Source: an uncultured Bacteroidales bacterium (lineage in GTDB: Bacteria; Bacteroidota; Bacteroidia; Bacteroidales; P3). Taken from it: a stretch of 5,181 bases of DNA. A program made the translations under genes and the position numbers. The stretch is taken from contig ONOZ01000019.1 of assembly GCA_900319595.1 (NCBI GenBank), forward strand, positions 1-5,181, read 5' to 3'. The notes beneath the pieces were generated by a model. The model had not been told where the DNA came from, searched no databases, and saw nothing but the letters and a program-made list of their open reading frames with translations. Each line of letters opens with the position of its first letter. Position 1 is the stretch's first letter. This document shows, piece after piece, positions 1 to 5,181 of this stretch.

Positions 1-1083
1 CGTTTGCAAGATTGGATAGAAGAAGGTGGCGAAAAGACTTCTCAATACAAAGACGTTATAAAAGATTTACGTAATTCCTCTCGTACGATTGCTAATTCTC
101 CAACGAATAAAGCCTCTTGGTATCATCAATTAGGACTTTATATCTCAAAACGCTCTATGCTGGCATTTCGTCAAACTATGAACATAAAATTCGCTGAGCA
201 ATCAAAACGATTGGATAGTGATTTGATTGAAAGATTAAAAATTAGTGGCGAGGAACATTTTGGAAGTTATGACCAAGCAACAGAAAAGGATTTACTACGT
301 GCTTTGTTGCAGATGGAATACGATTTGCCTGCAGATTGTCAAATAAAAGAAATAAAAGATTTGGTTAATAAAGCAGGTGGAGTAGATAAATTGACCGAGC
401 AGATTTTTAGTAAAAGTATTTTTGCAAATAGAGATAATTACGTAAAATTCATGCAAAATCCTAAGGCTAAGAAATTGGAAAAGGATTTGATGAGTAAAGT
501 AGTTATGGCAATCTATGGTGCATTGGTTGGACAAGATGAGCAAACTGAATTGGCGGGTGTCCAATTTGCAGATGCAAGACAAAACTTTGTTATGGCATTG
601 AAAGAAATGGATCCAAGTTTGGCAAAATATCCGGATGCAAACTTCACAATGCGAATGACTTATGGTTCTGTTTTGGATTATTACCCTGCTGATGCAATTC
701 ATTATGACTATATTACTACTTTGGAAGGTGTTATGGAAAAAGAAGACCCAACAAATGACGAGTTTATTGTACCTGCCAAACTTAAAGAATTGTACGAAAC
801 AAAAGACTATGGACAATATGCTAACAAGGACGGCAAATTGATAGTTAATTTCCTTACAAATAACGATATAACAGGTGGAAATTCGGGTTCTCCTGTAATC
901 AATGCTGAAGGAGAATTGATAGGTTTAGCGTTTGATGGTAATTGGGAGGCAATGAGTGGAGATATTGCTTTTGAACCAGAATTGCAAAGGACAATTTGTG
1001 TAGATGCAAGATACGTTTTGTTCATTATAGACAAATTTGCAAATTGCCAAAGACTAATAAACGAGTTGAAGATTATTAAATAA
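1..1083 (+). CDS. dpp7: S46 family serine dipeptidyl peptidase, DPP7-like, C-terminal part (5' end outside window)
   Basis: The reading frame is open from the first base, so the start lies upstream. About 360 residues are visible, roughly half of the ~700-residue family length. S46 enzymes are periplasmic or surface-attached exopeptidases with a chymotrypsin-like fold that remove dipeptides from peptide N-termini, supplying amino acids to peptide-using Bacteroidota. The first ~210 visible residues are helix-rich and correspond to the inserted helical domain. The second beta-barrel resumes near YGSVLDYYPADAIHYDY. The nucleophile motif TGGNSGSP is present, with the catalytic Ser at codon 883-885. 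The catalytic His and Asp would lie upstream and cannot be checked. The residue 18 after the Ser is Gly (codon 937-939, in FDGNWEAMSGD). In this family Gly there is associated with DPP7-type preference for hydrophobic residues, whereas DPP11 has Arg and prefers Asp/Glu. The C-terminus (VDARYVLFIIDK, then CQRLINELK) is complete and typical. S46 membership is very secure; the DPP7 subtype is a good inference from one position plus overall similarity. Confidence 0.93.
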   Translation, partial: RLQDWIEEGGEKTSQYKDVIKDLRNSSRTIANSPTNKASWYHQLGLYISKRSMLAFRQTMNIKFAEQSKRLDSDLIERLKISGEEHFGSYDQATEKDLLRALLQMEYDLPADCQIKEIKDLVNKAGGVDKLTEQIFSKSIFANRDNYVKFMQNPKAKKLEKDLMSKVVMAIYGALVGQDEQTELAGVQFADARQNFVMALKEMDPSLAKYPDANFTMRMTYGSVLDYYPADAIHYDYITTLEGVMEKEDPTNDEFIVPAKLKELYETKDYGQYANKDGKLIVNFLTNNDITGGNSGSPVINAEGELIGLAFDGNWEAMSGDIAFEPELQRTICVDARYVLFIIDKFANCQRLINELKIIK

Positions 1084-1092
1084 CAAATAGAG

Positions 1093-1713
1093 ATGCAATT
1101 AAATAACGATAGAGATAAAGTATCTTTCATTATTGGTGAAGATATAGCGTTAAGTGTTATAAAGGAGGATATGGATTTGAACATTGATGTTTTGGTGGAG
1201 GCTTTGAGAGATAAACTGGCGGGCAAAAGTCAAAACACAATGACAGAAGAAGAAAAAAATAGAGTTATGCACGCTTGGCAACACGAGATGCAACATAAAC
1301 AGCAGGAACGTATGCAAAAACAATCAGTGGAGCAGAAGAAATTAGGCAACGAGTTTTTGGAAAATAATCGCAAACAGCCAAATGTAATAGAAACTACTTC
1401 TGGTTTGCAATATACGGTATTAGTTGAGGGTAGCGGTGCTTCGCCTAAGGCAACTGATACTGTAAAGGTGCATTATCATGGTACGCTTTTGAATGGCACG
1501 GTGTTTGATTCTTCTGTACAACGAGGTGAGGCAATTAGTTTTCCTTTGAATCAAGTTATTGCTGGTTGGACAGAAGGTTTGCAAACTATGAAAGTAGGCG
1601 GAAAGACTCGTTTCTATATTCCGAGTAACTTAGCATATGGCGACCAAGCAATAGGAAATATACCTGCGGGTAGTACTTTGATATTCGAAGTAGAACTTTT
1701 AGGAATAGAATAG
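1093..1713 (+). CDS. FKBP-type peptidyl-prolyl cis-trans isomerase (FklB/Mip-like architecture, no signal peptide)
   Basis: This 206-residue protein catalyses cis-trans isomerisation of X-Pro bonds and acts as a folding catalyst or chaperone. Residues ~8-95 form the N-terminal dimerisation region of FklB/FkpA/Mip-type proteins: an SFIIGEDIA start, DLNIDVLVEALRDKLAGK, then a long charged Gln/Glu/Lys-rich helix. Residues ~104-206 are the FKBP domain. The expected active-site residues are present: Tyr128 (HYHG), Phe138-Asp139 (VFDSS), Phe150, Val155-Ile156 and Trp159 (QVIAGW), Tyr182 (LAYG), Ile190 and Phe198 (IFEVELLGIE). No hydrophobic signal or lipobox is seen, and an in-frame TAA just upstream (1081-1083) excludes a longer N-terminus, so a cytoplasmic location is inferred. 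The ATG at 1093 is preferred over the in-frame ATG at 1171 because the residues between them match the family's N-terminal domain. The gene starts 9 nt after the DPP7 stop, so it is probably co-transcribed. Family is certain; the exact orthologue (fklB or other) is not. Confidence 0.95.
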   Translation: MQLNNDRDKVSFIIGEDIALSVIKEDMDLNIDVLVEALRDKLAGKSQNTMTEEEKNRVMHAWQHEMQHKQQERMQKQSVEQKKLGNEFLENNRKQPNVIETTSGLQYTVLVEGSGASPKATDTVKVHYHGTLLNGTVFDSSVQRGEAISFPLNQVIAGWTEGLQTMKVGGKTRFYIPSNLAYGDQAIGNIPAGSTLIFEVELLGIE

Positions 1714-1730
1714 TGCATTTATGTAAGATT

Positions 1731-1770
1731 TAGCACGTAGTATGTAGCAGATATTACGTGCTAGTTTTTT
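1731..1770 (+). terminator. Rho-independent terminator after the FKBP gene
   Basis: A perfect 9-bp inverted repeat, TAGCACGTA (1731-1739) and TACGTGCTA (1755-1763), encloses a 15-nt loop and is followed by GTTTTTT (1764-1770). A further G-U pair is possible on each side of the stem. It lies 17 nt after the FKBP stop and fits the end of a dpp7-FKBP transcript. The T-run ends 13 nt before the ATG of the next gene on the same strand, so it may also affect that gene's expression. Confidence 0.85.
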
Positions 1771-1783
1771 GATATTAGCATTT

Positions 1784-2356
1784 ATGACTTTGCCATTGAT
1801 AAAAATTGCTACTATTTCAGAATTGAAGATTCTTTTTGGGTGGAATGACGAATTGAAATATCATCAAAATGTGAAAGTTTTAGGTGAAAAGTTTTTGATT
1901 CATACACTAAAACAGAATGGGTATAATTTTGATTTTACTATTGTACGTCAAGCAAAAGGCAAGCCATATTTTCAGTACAATAATAAGGTGCATTTTTCTA
2001 TTTCGGACTCCAAAGAATATGTTGCTATTGTGATTCACAACAAAAGAATAGGAATTGATATAGAGTATTTGCGAGAAGACAAGATTGCACTTGCCAAGCG
2101 TTTTTTCAACGTAAAAGAAGTAGAATATTTGAATCGCATAACAAAAGATAAGATAGATAAGGCATTTACTCAACTTTGGACAATAAAAGAGGCGTACGTA
2201 AAAATGACAGGAACAGGTATTGCAGGCAATTTTTCTACCATAGATTTATCCCCAGAAGAGTATAAAGAAAACCAAGATTTTTATAAAAACAATCATAGAA
2301 TTATCTTCTACAAAGACCAATCAACAGGATTATTCGTTTCTATTTGCATAGAATAA
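1784..2356 (+). CDS. 4'-phosphopantetheinyl transferase, Sfp-type superfamily
   Basis: The enzyme moves the 4'-phosphopantetheine arm of coenzyme A onto a conserved Ser of acyl-, aryl- or peptidyl-carrier proteins, in the cytoplasm. The ATG at 1784 gives 190 residues beginning MTLPLIKI. A TTG five codons earlier (1769) is rejected because it lies in the terminator T-run. Motifs in order: GKPYF (residues 59-63); HFSISDSKEYV (70-80), the CoA-contacting motif; GIDIE (90-94), with Mg-binding Asp92 and Glu94; and LWTIKEAYVKMTGTGI (131-146), with Trp132, Lys135, Glu136 and Lys140 of the WxxKExxxK signature. One oddity: the motif usually written S-H-S reads S-D-S here (Asp75, codon GAC). No Shine-Dalgarno is apparent. 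No carrier protein or synthase gene is in view, so the target (housekeeping ACP or a specialised pathway) is unknown. The length is somewhat short for two-lobed Sfp enzymes (~220-240) but common for Bacteroidota members. Family secure, substrate open. Confidence 0.93.
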   Translation: MTLPLIKIATISELKILFGWNDELKYHQNVKVLGEKFLIHTLKQNGYNFDFTIVRQAKGKPYFQYNNKVHFSISDSKEYVAIVIHNKRIGIDIEYLREDKIALAKRFFNVKEVEYLNRITKDKIDKAFTQLWTIKEAYVKMTGTGIAGNFSTIDLSPEEYKENQDFYKNNHRIIFYKDQSTGLFVSICIE

Positions 2357-2409
2357 TTTACAAAAAGTTCCAATTTTAATAGTTGCTGTTATAAAAATAT
2401 TAATGAGCG

Positions 2410-2457
2410 AAAAAAAATGAGTAATCACTTAAATAAAAATTTTAATTTGCGTGATTA
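2410..2457 (-). terminator. Possible terminator for the leftward truA transcript
   Basis: The 109-nt gap between the convergent transferase and truA genes contains a 7-bp inverted repeat, TAATCAC (2422-2428) and GTGATTA (2451-2457). Read on the - strand, it is followed after four bases (CTCA) by eight T (complement of 2410-2417). It starts 9 nt past the truA stop. The stem is weak (two G/C pairs) and the loop is long (22 nt, very AT-rich), so this is tentative. On the + strand the repeat is followed only by AACATTTTC, so it is a poor terminator for the transferase. Confidence 0.35.
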
Positions 2458-2465
2458 TAACATTT

Positions 2466-3239
2466 TCATTCCCAATCAAATAATTTTCTTGGAAAAATAC
2501 TTTTATCGTATTCAATTTCCTCTAAGAATAAACCCTGAGCCTGAGCTGAACGTGCTGCATGACCTCTTTGGTGTGCCTCAATGATTTTAGCAAAACCTTC
2601 AACGCTTATGTTTCCTTTACCAACCTCTACTAGTGTTCCTACCGTTGCCCTCACCATATTTCTCAAAAACCGATTAGCACGTATTGTAAAAATCAACATC
2701 TCACCTCTTTTTTCCCAATGGGCATACAATACTCTGCAGATGTTAGTTGGAGTTTGTTCATTCACTTTTGATAATGAGGTAAAATCATCATATTGATACA
2801 TCATTCTTGCTGCTGTATTCATTTTTTGTATATCTAATTTTTGGGGAATGAACCATGAAAAATCGTAATTGAAAGGTTGTTTGACAGTTGTTATATAATA
2901 TCTATATGTCCTGCTCAAAGCGTCAAATCTTGCATTAAATTCTTCAGGTACTTTCACAATATGATTGATTCTTATATCAAAAGGTAAATATGCATTTATC
3001 TTCCACAATAACCAATCTACTTTATCGTGCGTAAGATTTACAGAATCAAAATAAGCAACATAGTTTTTGGCATGCACACCCGAGTCTGTACGTCCACAAC
3101 CAAGTACGAGAATTTCTTCTTGCAAAACATCGGAAAAATATTTGCACAAAACACCCTGTATAGTCGGCGTATCATTACCTTGACGCTGCCAACCGTGATA
3201 GTTCTTTCCGTTATATTGTAAAATAATTCCCCAACGCAT
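2466..3239 (-). CDS. truA: tRNA pseudouridine(38-40) synthase TruA
   Basis: TruA isomerises uridines 38, 39 and 40 in the anticodon stem-loop of many tRNAs to pseudouridine, supporting translational accuracy and reading-frame maintenance. It is cytoplasmic. The 257-residue product has family-normal length. It opens with the RNA-binding beta-strand and loop WGIILQYNGKNYHGWQRQ. The catalytic motif GCGRTDSGVHA follows, with nucleophile Asp52. Then come FNARFDALSRTYRYYI (active-site Tyr112, equivalent to E. coli Tyr118), the conserved RFLRNMVRATVGTL segment (190-203), and the closing GLFLEEIEY strand. The ATG at 3237-3239 places MRWGIILQYNG at the N-terminus as expected. It lies 51 nt downstream of the rnhA stop on the same strand, with a candidate promoter in between (3262-3269), so it can be transcribed alone as well as by read-through. 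The stop TGA is at 2466-2468. Confidence 0.97.
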   Translation of the reverse strand: MRWGIILQYNGKNYHGWQRQGNDTPTIQGVLCKYFSDVLQEEILVLGCGRTDSGVHAKNYVAYFDSVNLTHDKVDWLLWKINAYLPFDIRINHIVKVPEEFNARFDALSRTYRYYITTVKQPFNYDFSWFIPQKLDIQKMNTAARMMYQYDDFTSLSKVNEQTPTNICRVLYAHWEKRGEMLIFTIRANRFLRNMVRATVGTLVEVGKGNISVEGFAKIIEAHQRGHAARSAQAQGLFLEEIEYDKSIFPRKLFDWE

Positions 3240-3261
3240 TGCTTGATATGTTTCTAAGGTG

Positions 3262-3269
3262 CAAAGATA
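3262..3269 (-). promoter_or_regulatory. Bacteroidota-type -7 promoter element upstream of truA
   Basis: On the - strand the rnhA-truA gap reads TATCTTTGCACC, an exact match to the TAnnTTTG -7 consensus used by the primary sigma factor of Bacteroidota. The motif ends 22 nt before the truA ATG, which would give a leader of only about 15-18 nt. That is normal in this phylum, where initiation rarely depends on Shine-Dalgarno pairing. No clear -33 TTG/TTTG element stands out at the expected distance; that region is T-rich and overlaps the rnhA stop. Inferred from motif and position only. Confidence 0.6.
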
Positions 3270-3290
3270 CGAAATAAAATTGAAATATCA

Positions 3291-3983
3291 TTATTTTCTA
3301 CCAAAATCGGCAGGTATCTCTCCCCAATTATCTGTGTCCCATTTCAAAATTTGTGTAGTATAAGAATTTGTTTTTAACCAATATTCAGCACGGCGTATGT
3401 ATTCAAATAAATCTTTTGTTCTATTGTCTAATTGTAATTTGGTTTTGCATTGTTTTGCTCTTACCCATTTCATTGCATTGACGCTATCGGTATAAAGAGG
3501 TTGATTTAGATTATGCCTTTTCAAATAAGAAAGTCCATGACACAACGCCAAAAATTCGCCAATATTGTTAGTGCCGTGTGAATGTTTATAATAAAAGATT
3601 TGTTTCCCCGTAAGAATATGTACCCCTCTATATTCCATTATTCCCGGATTGCCACTACACGCCGCATCTACACACAAAGAATCTATGATAGGTAATTGAT
3701 TTTTTAGAAGTTCATTATTTTGATTTAGCATCAATAACCTATCTGCAATATTTGTATATATATTAGATTTTATATCGTTACTTTTTTTAGAATTGTTTTT
3801 ACTTTCTATTATATAATCGTAATAAGGATTGTTGTATGCTTGCTCGGCTTCTTGTTTGGTTGCAAAAGATTTATATTTAGCATTCGTAAAACCCTCTATA
3901 CTTGCTTTGCATTCGTCCCAAGAAGAGAAAATTCCCTTTTTCCTACCCGACCAAACTACATAGTACTTTTTCTTGTTTTGCAT
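3291..3983 (-). CDS. rnhA: Ribonuclease HI with N-terminal RNA-DNA hybrid-binding domain
   Basis: The enzyme cleaves the RNA strand of RNA-DNA hybrids (R-loops, primers) in the cytoplasm. Residues ~5-50 are the hybrid-binding domain (viroplasmin-like): KYYVVWSGRKKGIFSSWDEC, then KYKSFATKQEAEQAY. Residues ~51-100 form a Lys/Asn/Ser-rich linker. Residues ~101-230 form the RNase H fold. Its four-carboxylate set is visible: Asp106 (VDAACSGNPG), Glu143 (NNIGEFLAL), Asp166 (LYTDSVNAMKWV) and Asp226 near the C-terminus (GEIPADFGRK). The last motif replaces the HxGHxxNERAD segment of E. coli-type RNase HI, as in Bacillus halodurans-type and other Bacteroidota enzymes, so activity is expected. The ATG at 3981-3983 places the hybrid-binding domain at the extreme N-terminus. 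It begins 25 nt after the stop of the upstream surface-protein gene with no terminator visible between, so co-transcription is likely. truA follows 51 nt downstream. Confidence 0.94.
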   Translation of the reverse strand: MQNKKKYYVVWSGRKKGIFSSWDECKASIEGFTNAKYKSFATKQEAEQAYNNPYYDYIIESKNNSKKSNDIKSNIYTNIADRLLMLNQNNELLKNQLPIIDSLCVDAACSGNPGIMEYRGVHILTGKQIFYYKHSHGTNNIGEFLALCHGLSYLKRHNLNQPLYTDSVNAMKWVRAKQCKTKLQLDNRTKDLFEYIRRAEYWLKTNSYTTQILKWDTDNWGEIPADFGRK

Positions 3984-4008
3984 TCTTATAGCGTTTATTT
4001 ATTGAGAG

Positions 4009-5181
4009 TTATCTAATTAGTGTTATGTCGCCTCCACTCAAAAATGTCTTACCTCCCGAGCATTTTATTTCCAATTTGTAATAATATACTCCTGCTTGAC
4101 AATATTGATTCCTATATTTTCCGTCCCAGCCTTCATTTATATCTTTTGATTGAAAGACTTTTTCGCCCCAACGATTGTAAATAACCCAATCCATAGAGTC
4201 AATGTATTCTCCGCTTACGTATATAACATCGTTTTTGCCATCATTATTAGGAGAAAAAGCGTTTGGTACAAAAATATTAGGTTTATCGCAATTTACAAAT
4301 TCTACCTTGACGCTCACAGTATCGGAAACAGTACAACCCTTTGAGTCTGTAGCCGTAACAGTATAAGTAGTATTCTCGTATGCAGTGCCTTTGGTAGAAT
4401 ATTGATTAGGAGTTTGTAAATACATAGACGGGGTCCAATAGTAGAAAAAGTCTTCCAAATAAGTGGAGGAGAGTAAAATTTCTTCTCCATCGTAAATATC
4501 TGGTTTATCTATACTTGCACTAAAATTTTGCATAACGTCCGTATATGTAACAGTTATATTGGCTGAATCTTTGCAACCTTGAACGTCTTGTACTATAAGA
4601 AAGTAATCTCCATTGCAAGCATCAATCAAATCTTTGTTTGTAGAATTGTCGCTCCATAAGTATCTATAGGGTTCGTCTCCACCATTGGTTTGAGAGGTAA
4701 TCTTTGCACTACAACCTGTGTGACAATGATTTTCAGTTGCAGACAAAAGAGTTTGTACATTTTTTACATTCTTAACCTCTACGCTGTCCGTTTTTTTGCA
4801 ACCTTCGTTATCAGTTACCGTTAAAGTATATATACCGTTGCAAAGATTGATAATAGTGCTTTGTGTTTCCAGAGTATTCCAAAGATATGTATAAGGAGCA
4901 TCACCACCAGTTACGTTGGCAACAATTTCTCCGTTACAAATACTGTTGCAAGTGGCGTCTTTGGTTGTAAAACTTATATTCAAATTCGCAAGTATACGTA
5001 TTTCAAATTCTACTTCACTATAGCAAGAATCCTCATCTCTAAAAACTTTTACGCTATACACTCCTGCTACCAGATTATCAATAGACAAAATATCTTCTTG
5101 ACCATTTGACCATTGAACATGAGTATTCTCTGGTGGATTATGGATAGTTATCTTTGCAGAGCCACTGTTTATGTTATCGCA
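4009..5181 (-). CDS. Type IX secreted surface protein with SprB-like repeats and gliding-associated C-terminal domain (N-terminus outside window)
   Basis: The frame is open through position 5181, so the true start lies beyond the window; 390 residues are visible. An in-frame TTG at 5086-5088 is internal, not a start: upstream codons continue a repeat unit (SAKITI..., HVQWSNGQ). Domain order: three SprB-type repeats of ~75 residues (5181-4999, 4977-4771, 4752-4549; signatures PYTYLW, YTLTVTDNEGC), an Ig/PKD-like domain (~4527-4300; YYWTPS..., TYTVTATDSKGC), then the gliding motility-associated C-terminal domain (4287-4012; FVPNAFSPNNDGKNDV, IYNRWGEKVF, GWDGKYRNQ, AGVYYYKLE). That last domain is the type B signal for export through the type IX system across the outer membrane, usually followed by cell-surface attachment or release. 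Proteins of this layout are adhesins or motility-associated filaments; SprB itself drives gliding in Flavobacterium, but repeat presence alone does not prove gliding. The ligand is unknown. Stop TAA at 4009-4011; rnhA follows 25 nt later. Confidence 0.93.
   Translation of the reverse strand, partial: CDNINSGSAKITIHNPPENTHVQWSNGQEDILSIDNLVAGVYSVKVFRDEDSCYSEVEFEIRILANLNISFTTKDATCNSICNGEIVANVTGGDAPYTYLWNTLETQSTIINLCNGIYTLTVTDNEGCKKTDSVEVKNVKNVQTLLSATENHCHTGCSAKITSQTNGGDEPYRYLWSDNSTNKDLIDACNGDYFLIVQDVQGCKDSANITVTYTDVMQNFSASIDKPDIYDGEEILLSSTYLEDFFYYWTPSMYLQTPNQYSTKGTAYENTTYTVTATDSKGCTVSDTVSVKVEFVNCDKPNIFVPNAFSPNNDGKNDVIYVSGEYIDSMDWVIYNRWGEKVFQSKDINEGWDGKYRNQYCQAGVYYYKLEIKCSGGKTFLSGGDITLIR
4012..4287 (-). 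other. Type B type IX secretion C-terminal signal domain (gliding motility-associated, CHU_C-like)
   Basis: The last ~92 residues of the surface protein show the full family pattern: C-x-x-P-N-I-F-V-P-N-A-F-S-P-N-N-D-G-x-N-D at the front, then WVIYNRWGEKVFQS, GWDGKYRN, QAGVYYYKLEIKC, and a final hydrophobic strand GGDITLIR at the stop codon. The domain is read by the type IX translocon and is intact here, so the protein should be exported. It also implies a type IX system and a Sec signal peptide encoded elsewhere. Confidence 0.92.
4549..5181 (-). repeat. Protein-level tandem array of three SprB-like repeats (first one partial)
   Basis: Three consecutive units with a period of about 75-77 residues are recognisable in the translation. 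Each has a leading Cys, a [GA]-[YT]-[TRV]-x-[LQ]-W core strand, an N-[LA]-x-x-G-x-Y turn and a closing D-x-x-G/S-C. Units 2 and 3 carry four cysteines each, all exactly 75 residues apart from their counterparts. Unit 1 carries only the outer two. The repeats are diverged at the DNA level, so they are old domain duplications rather than a recent tandem expansion. The array probably continues past the window edge. Confidence 0.85.

Noticed and set aside
1161..1173. Perfect AAGGAGG just before an in-frame ATG (1171) inside the FKBP gene, suggesting an alternative start.
   Set aside because: The spacing to the ATG is only about 2-3 nt. The residues before it match the FKBP N-terminal domain, and this phylum rarely relies on Shine-Dalgarno sequences. 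Starting at 1171 would remove part of the dimerisation region.
295..1226. Two long open frames on the - strand (295-816 and 807-1226).
   Set aside because: They are antisense to the DPP7 and FKBP coding sequences, rich in Cys/Phe/Ile/Ser with no domain pattern, and explained by the composition of the opposite strand.
1769..1783. TTG start five codons upstream of the transferase ATG.
   Set aside because: It lies within the terminator T-run (1765-1771). The family N-terminus matches the ATG at 1784 (MTLPLIKI).
1907..2173. Open frame on the - strand opposite the transferase gene.
   Set aside because: It has low-complexity Ile/Phe/Tyr-rich content and is fully antisense to a well-supported gene.
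2417..2584. Small + strand ORF of 55 codons starting in the convergent gap (ATG at 2417).
   Set aside because: About two thirds of it is antisense to the truA 3' end. There is no recognisable domain, and it overlaps the A-run of the possible truA terminator.
2581..3221. Two + strand open frames (2581-2796, 3027-3221) inside truA.
   Set aside because: Both are antisense shadows of a complete, motif-verified truA.
5086..5088. TTG as the start codon of the surface protein.
   Set aside because: The frame stays open to the window edge and the upstream residues complete the first SprB-like repeat, so this codon is internal Leu.
4150..5109. Two + strand open frames (4150-4344, 4861-5109) inside the surface-protein gene.
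   Set aside because: They are antisense to clear SprB-repeat and C-terminal-domain coding sequence, with no motif of their own.
4549..5181. Periodic pattern of about 228 bp considered as a CRISPR or DNA satellite array.
   Set aside because: The periodicity is at the protein level only (SprB-like domains). The DNA copies are well diverged and there are no short identical repeats with spacers.

Overview
The window is AT-rich chromosomal DNA from a member of the Bacteroidota. Four things point there: an S46-family dipeptidyl peptidase of DPP7 type; a surface protein ending in the gliding-associated / type IX secretion (type B) C-terminal domain preceded by SprB-type repeats; a ribonuclease HI with an N-terminal hybrid-binding domain and the lineage-typical C-terminus GEIPADFGRK; and a promoter-like TAnnTTTG element. 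Shine-Dalgarno sequences are largely absent before the starts, which also fits. I cannot name a genus from the sequence alone.

Layout. The left part runs on the + strand. It holds the C-terminal half of a DPP7-like exopeptidase (1-1083, cut by the window edge). A complete 206-residue FKBP-type prolyl isomerase without a signal peptide follows 9 nt later (1093-1713). A strong hairpin-plus-T-run terminator (1731-1770) comes next, then a Sfp-type 4'-phosphopantetheinyl transferase (1784-2356). A 109-nt convergent gap separates this block from three genes on the - strand. In their direction of transcription these are a type IX secreted multidomain surface protein (4009-5181, N-terminus outside the window), ribonuclease HI (3291-3983) and tRNA pseudouridine synthase A (2466-3239). 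The first two are only 25 nt apart and are probably co-transcribed. truA has a good candidate promoter of its own in the 51-nt gap before it. There is no gene-free stretch longer than about 110 nt.

How the genes fit together. DPP7 and FKBP look co-transcribed, but they are predicted to act in different compartments. The phosphopantetheinyl transferase would activate acyl- or peptidyl-carrier proteins, but no carrier protein or synthase is in view. rnhA and truA are nucleic-acid housekeeping genes that sit downstream of a surface adhesin-like gene.

I found no mobile element, CRISPR array, RNA gene or defence-like cassette, and no obviously new system. The points most worth a second look are the linked loss of one cysteine pair in the SprB-like repeats, the His-to-Asp change in a conserved phosphopantetheinyl transferase motif, and the terminator ending 13 nt before that gene's start codon.
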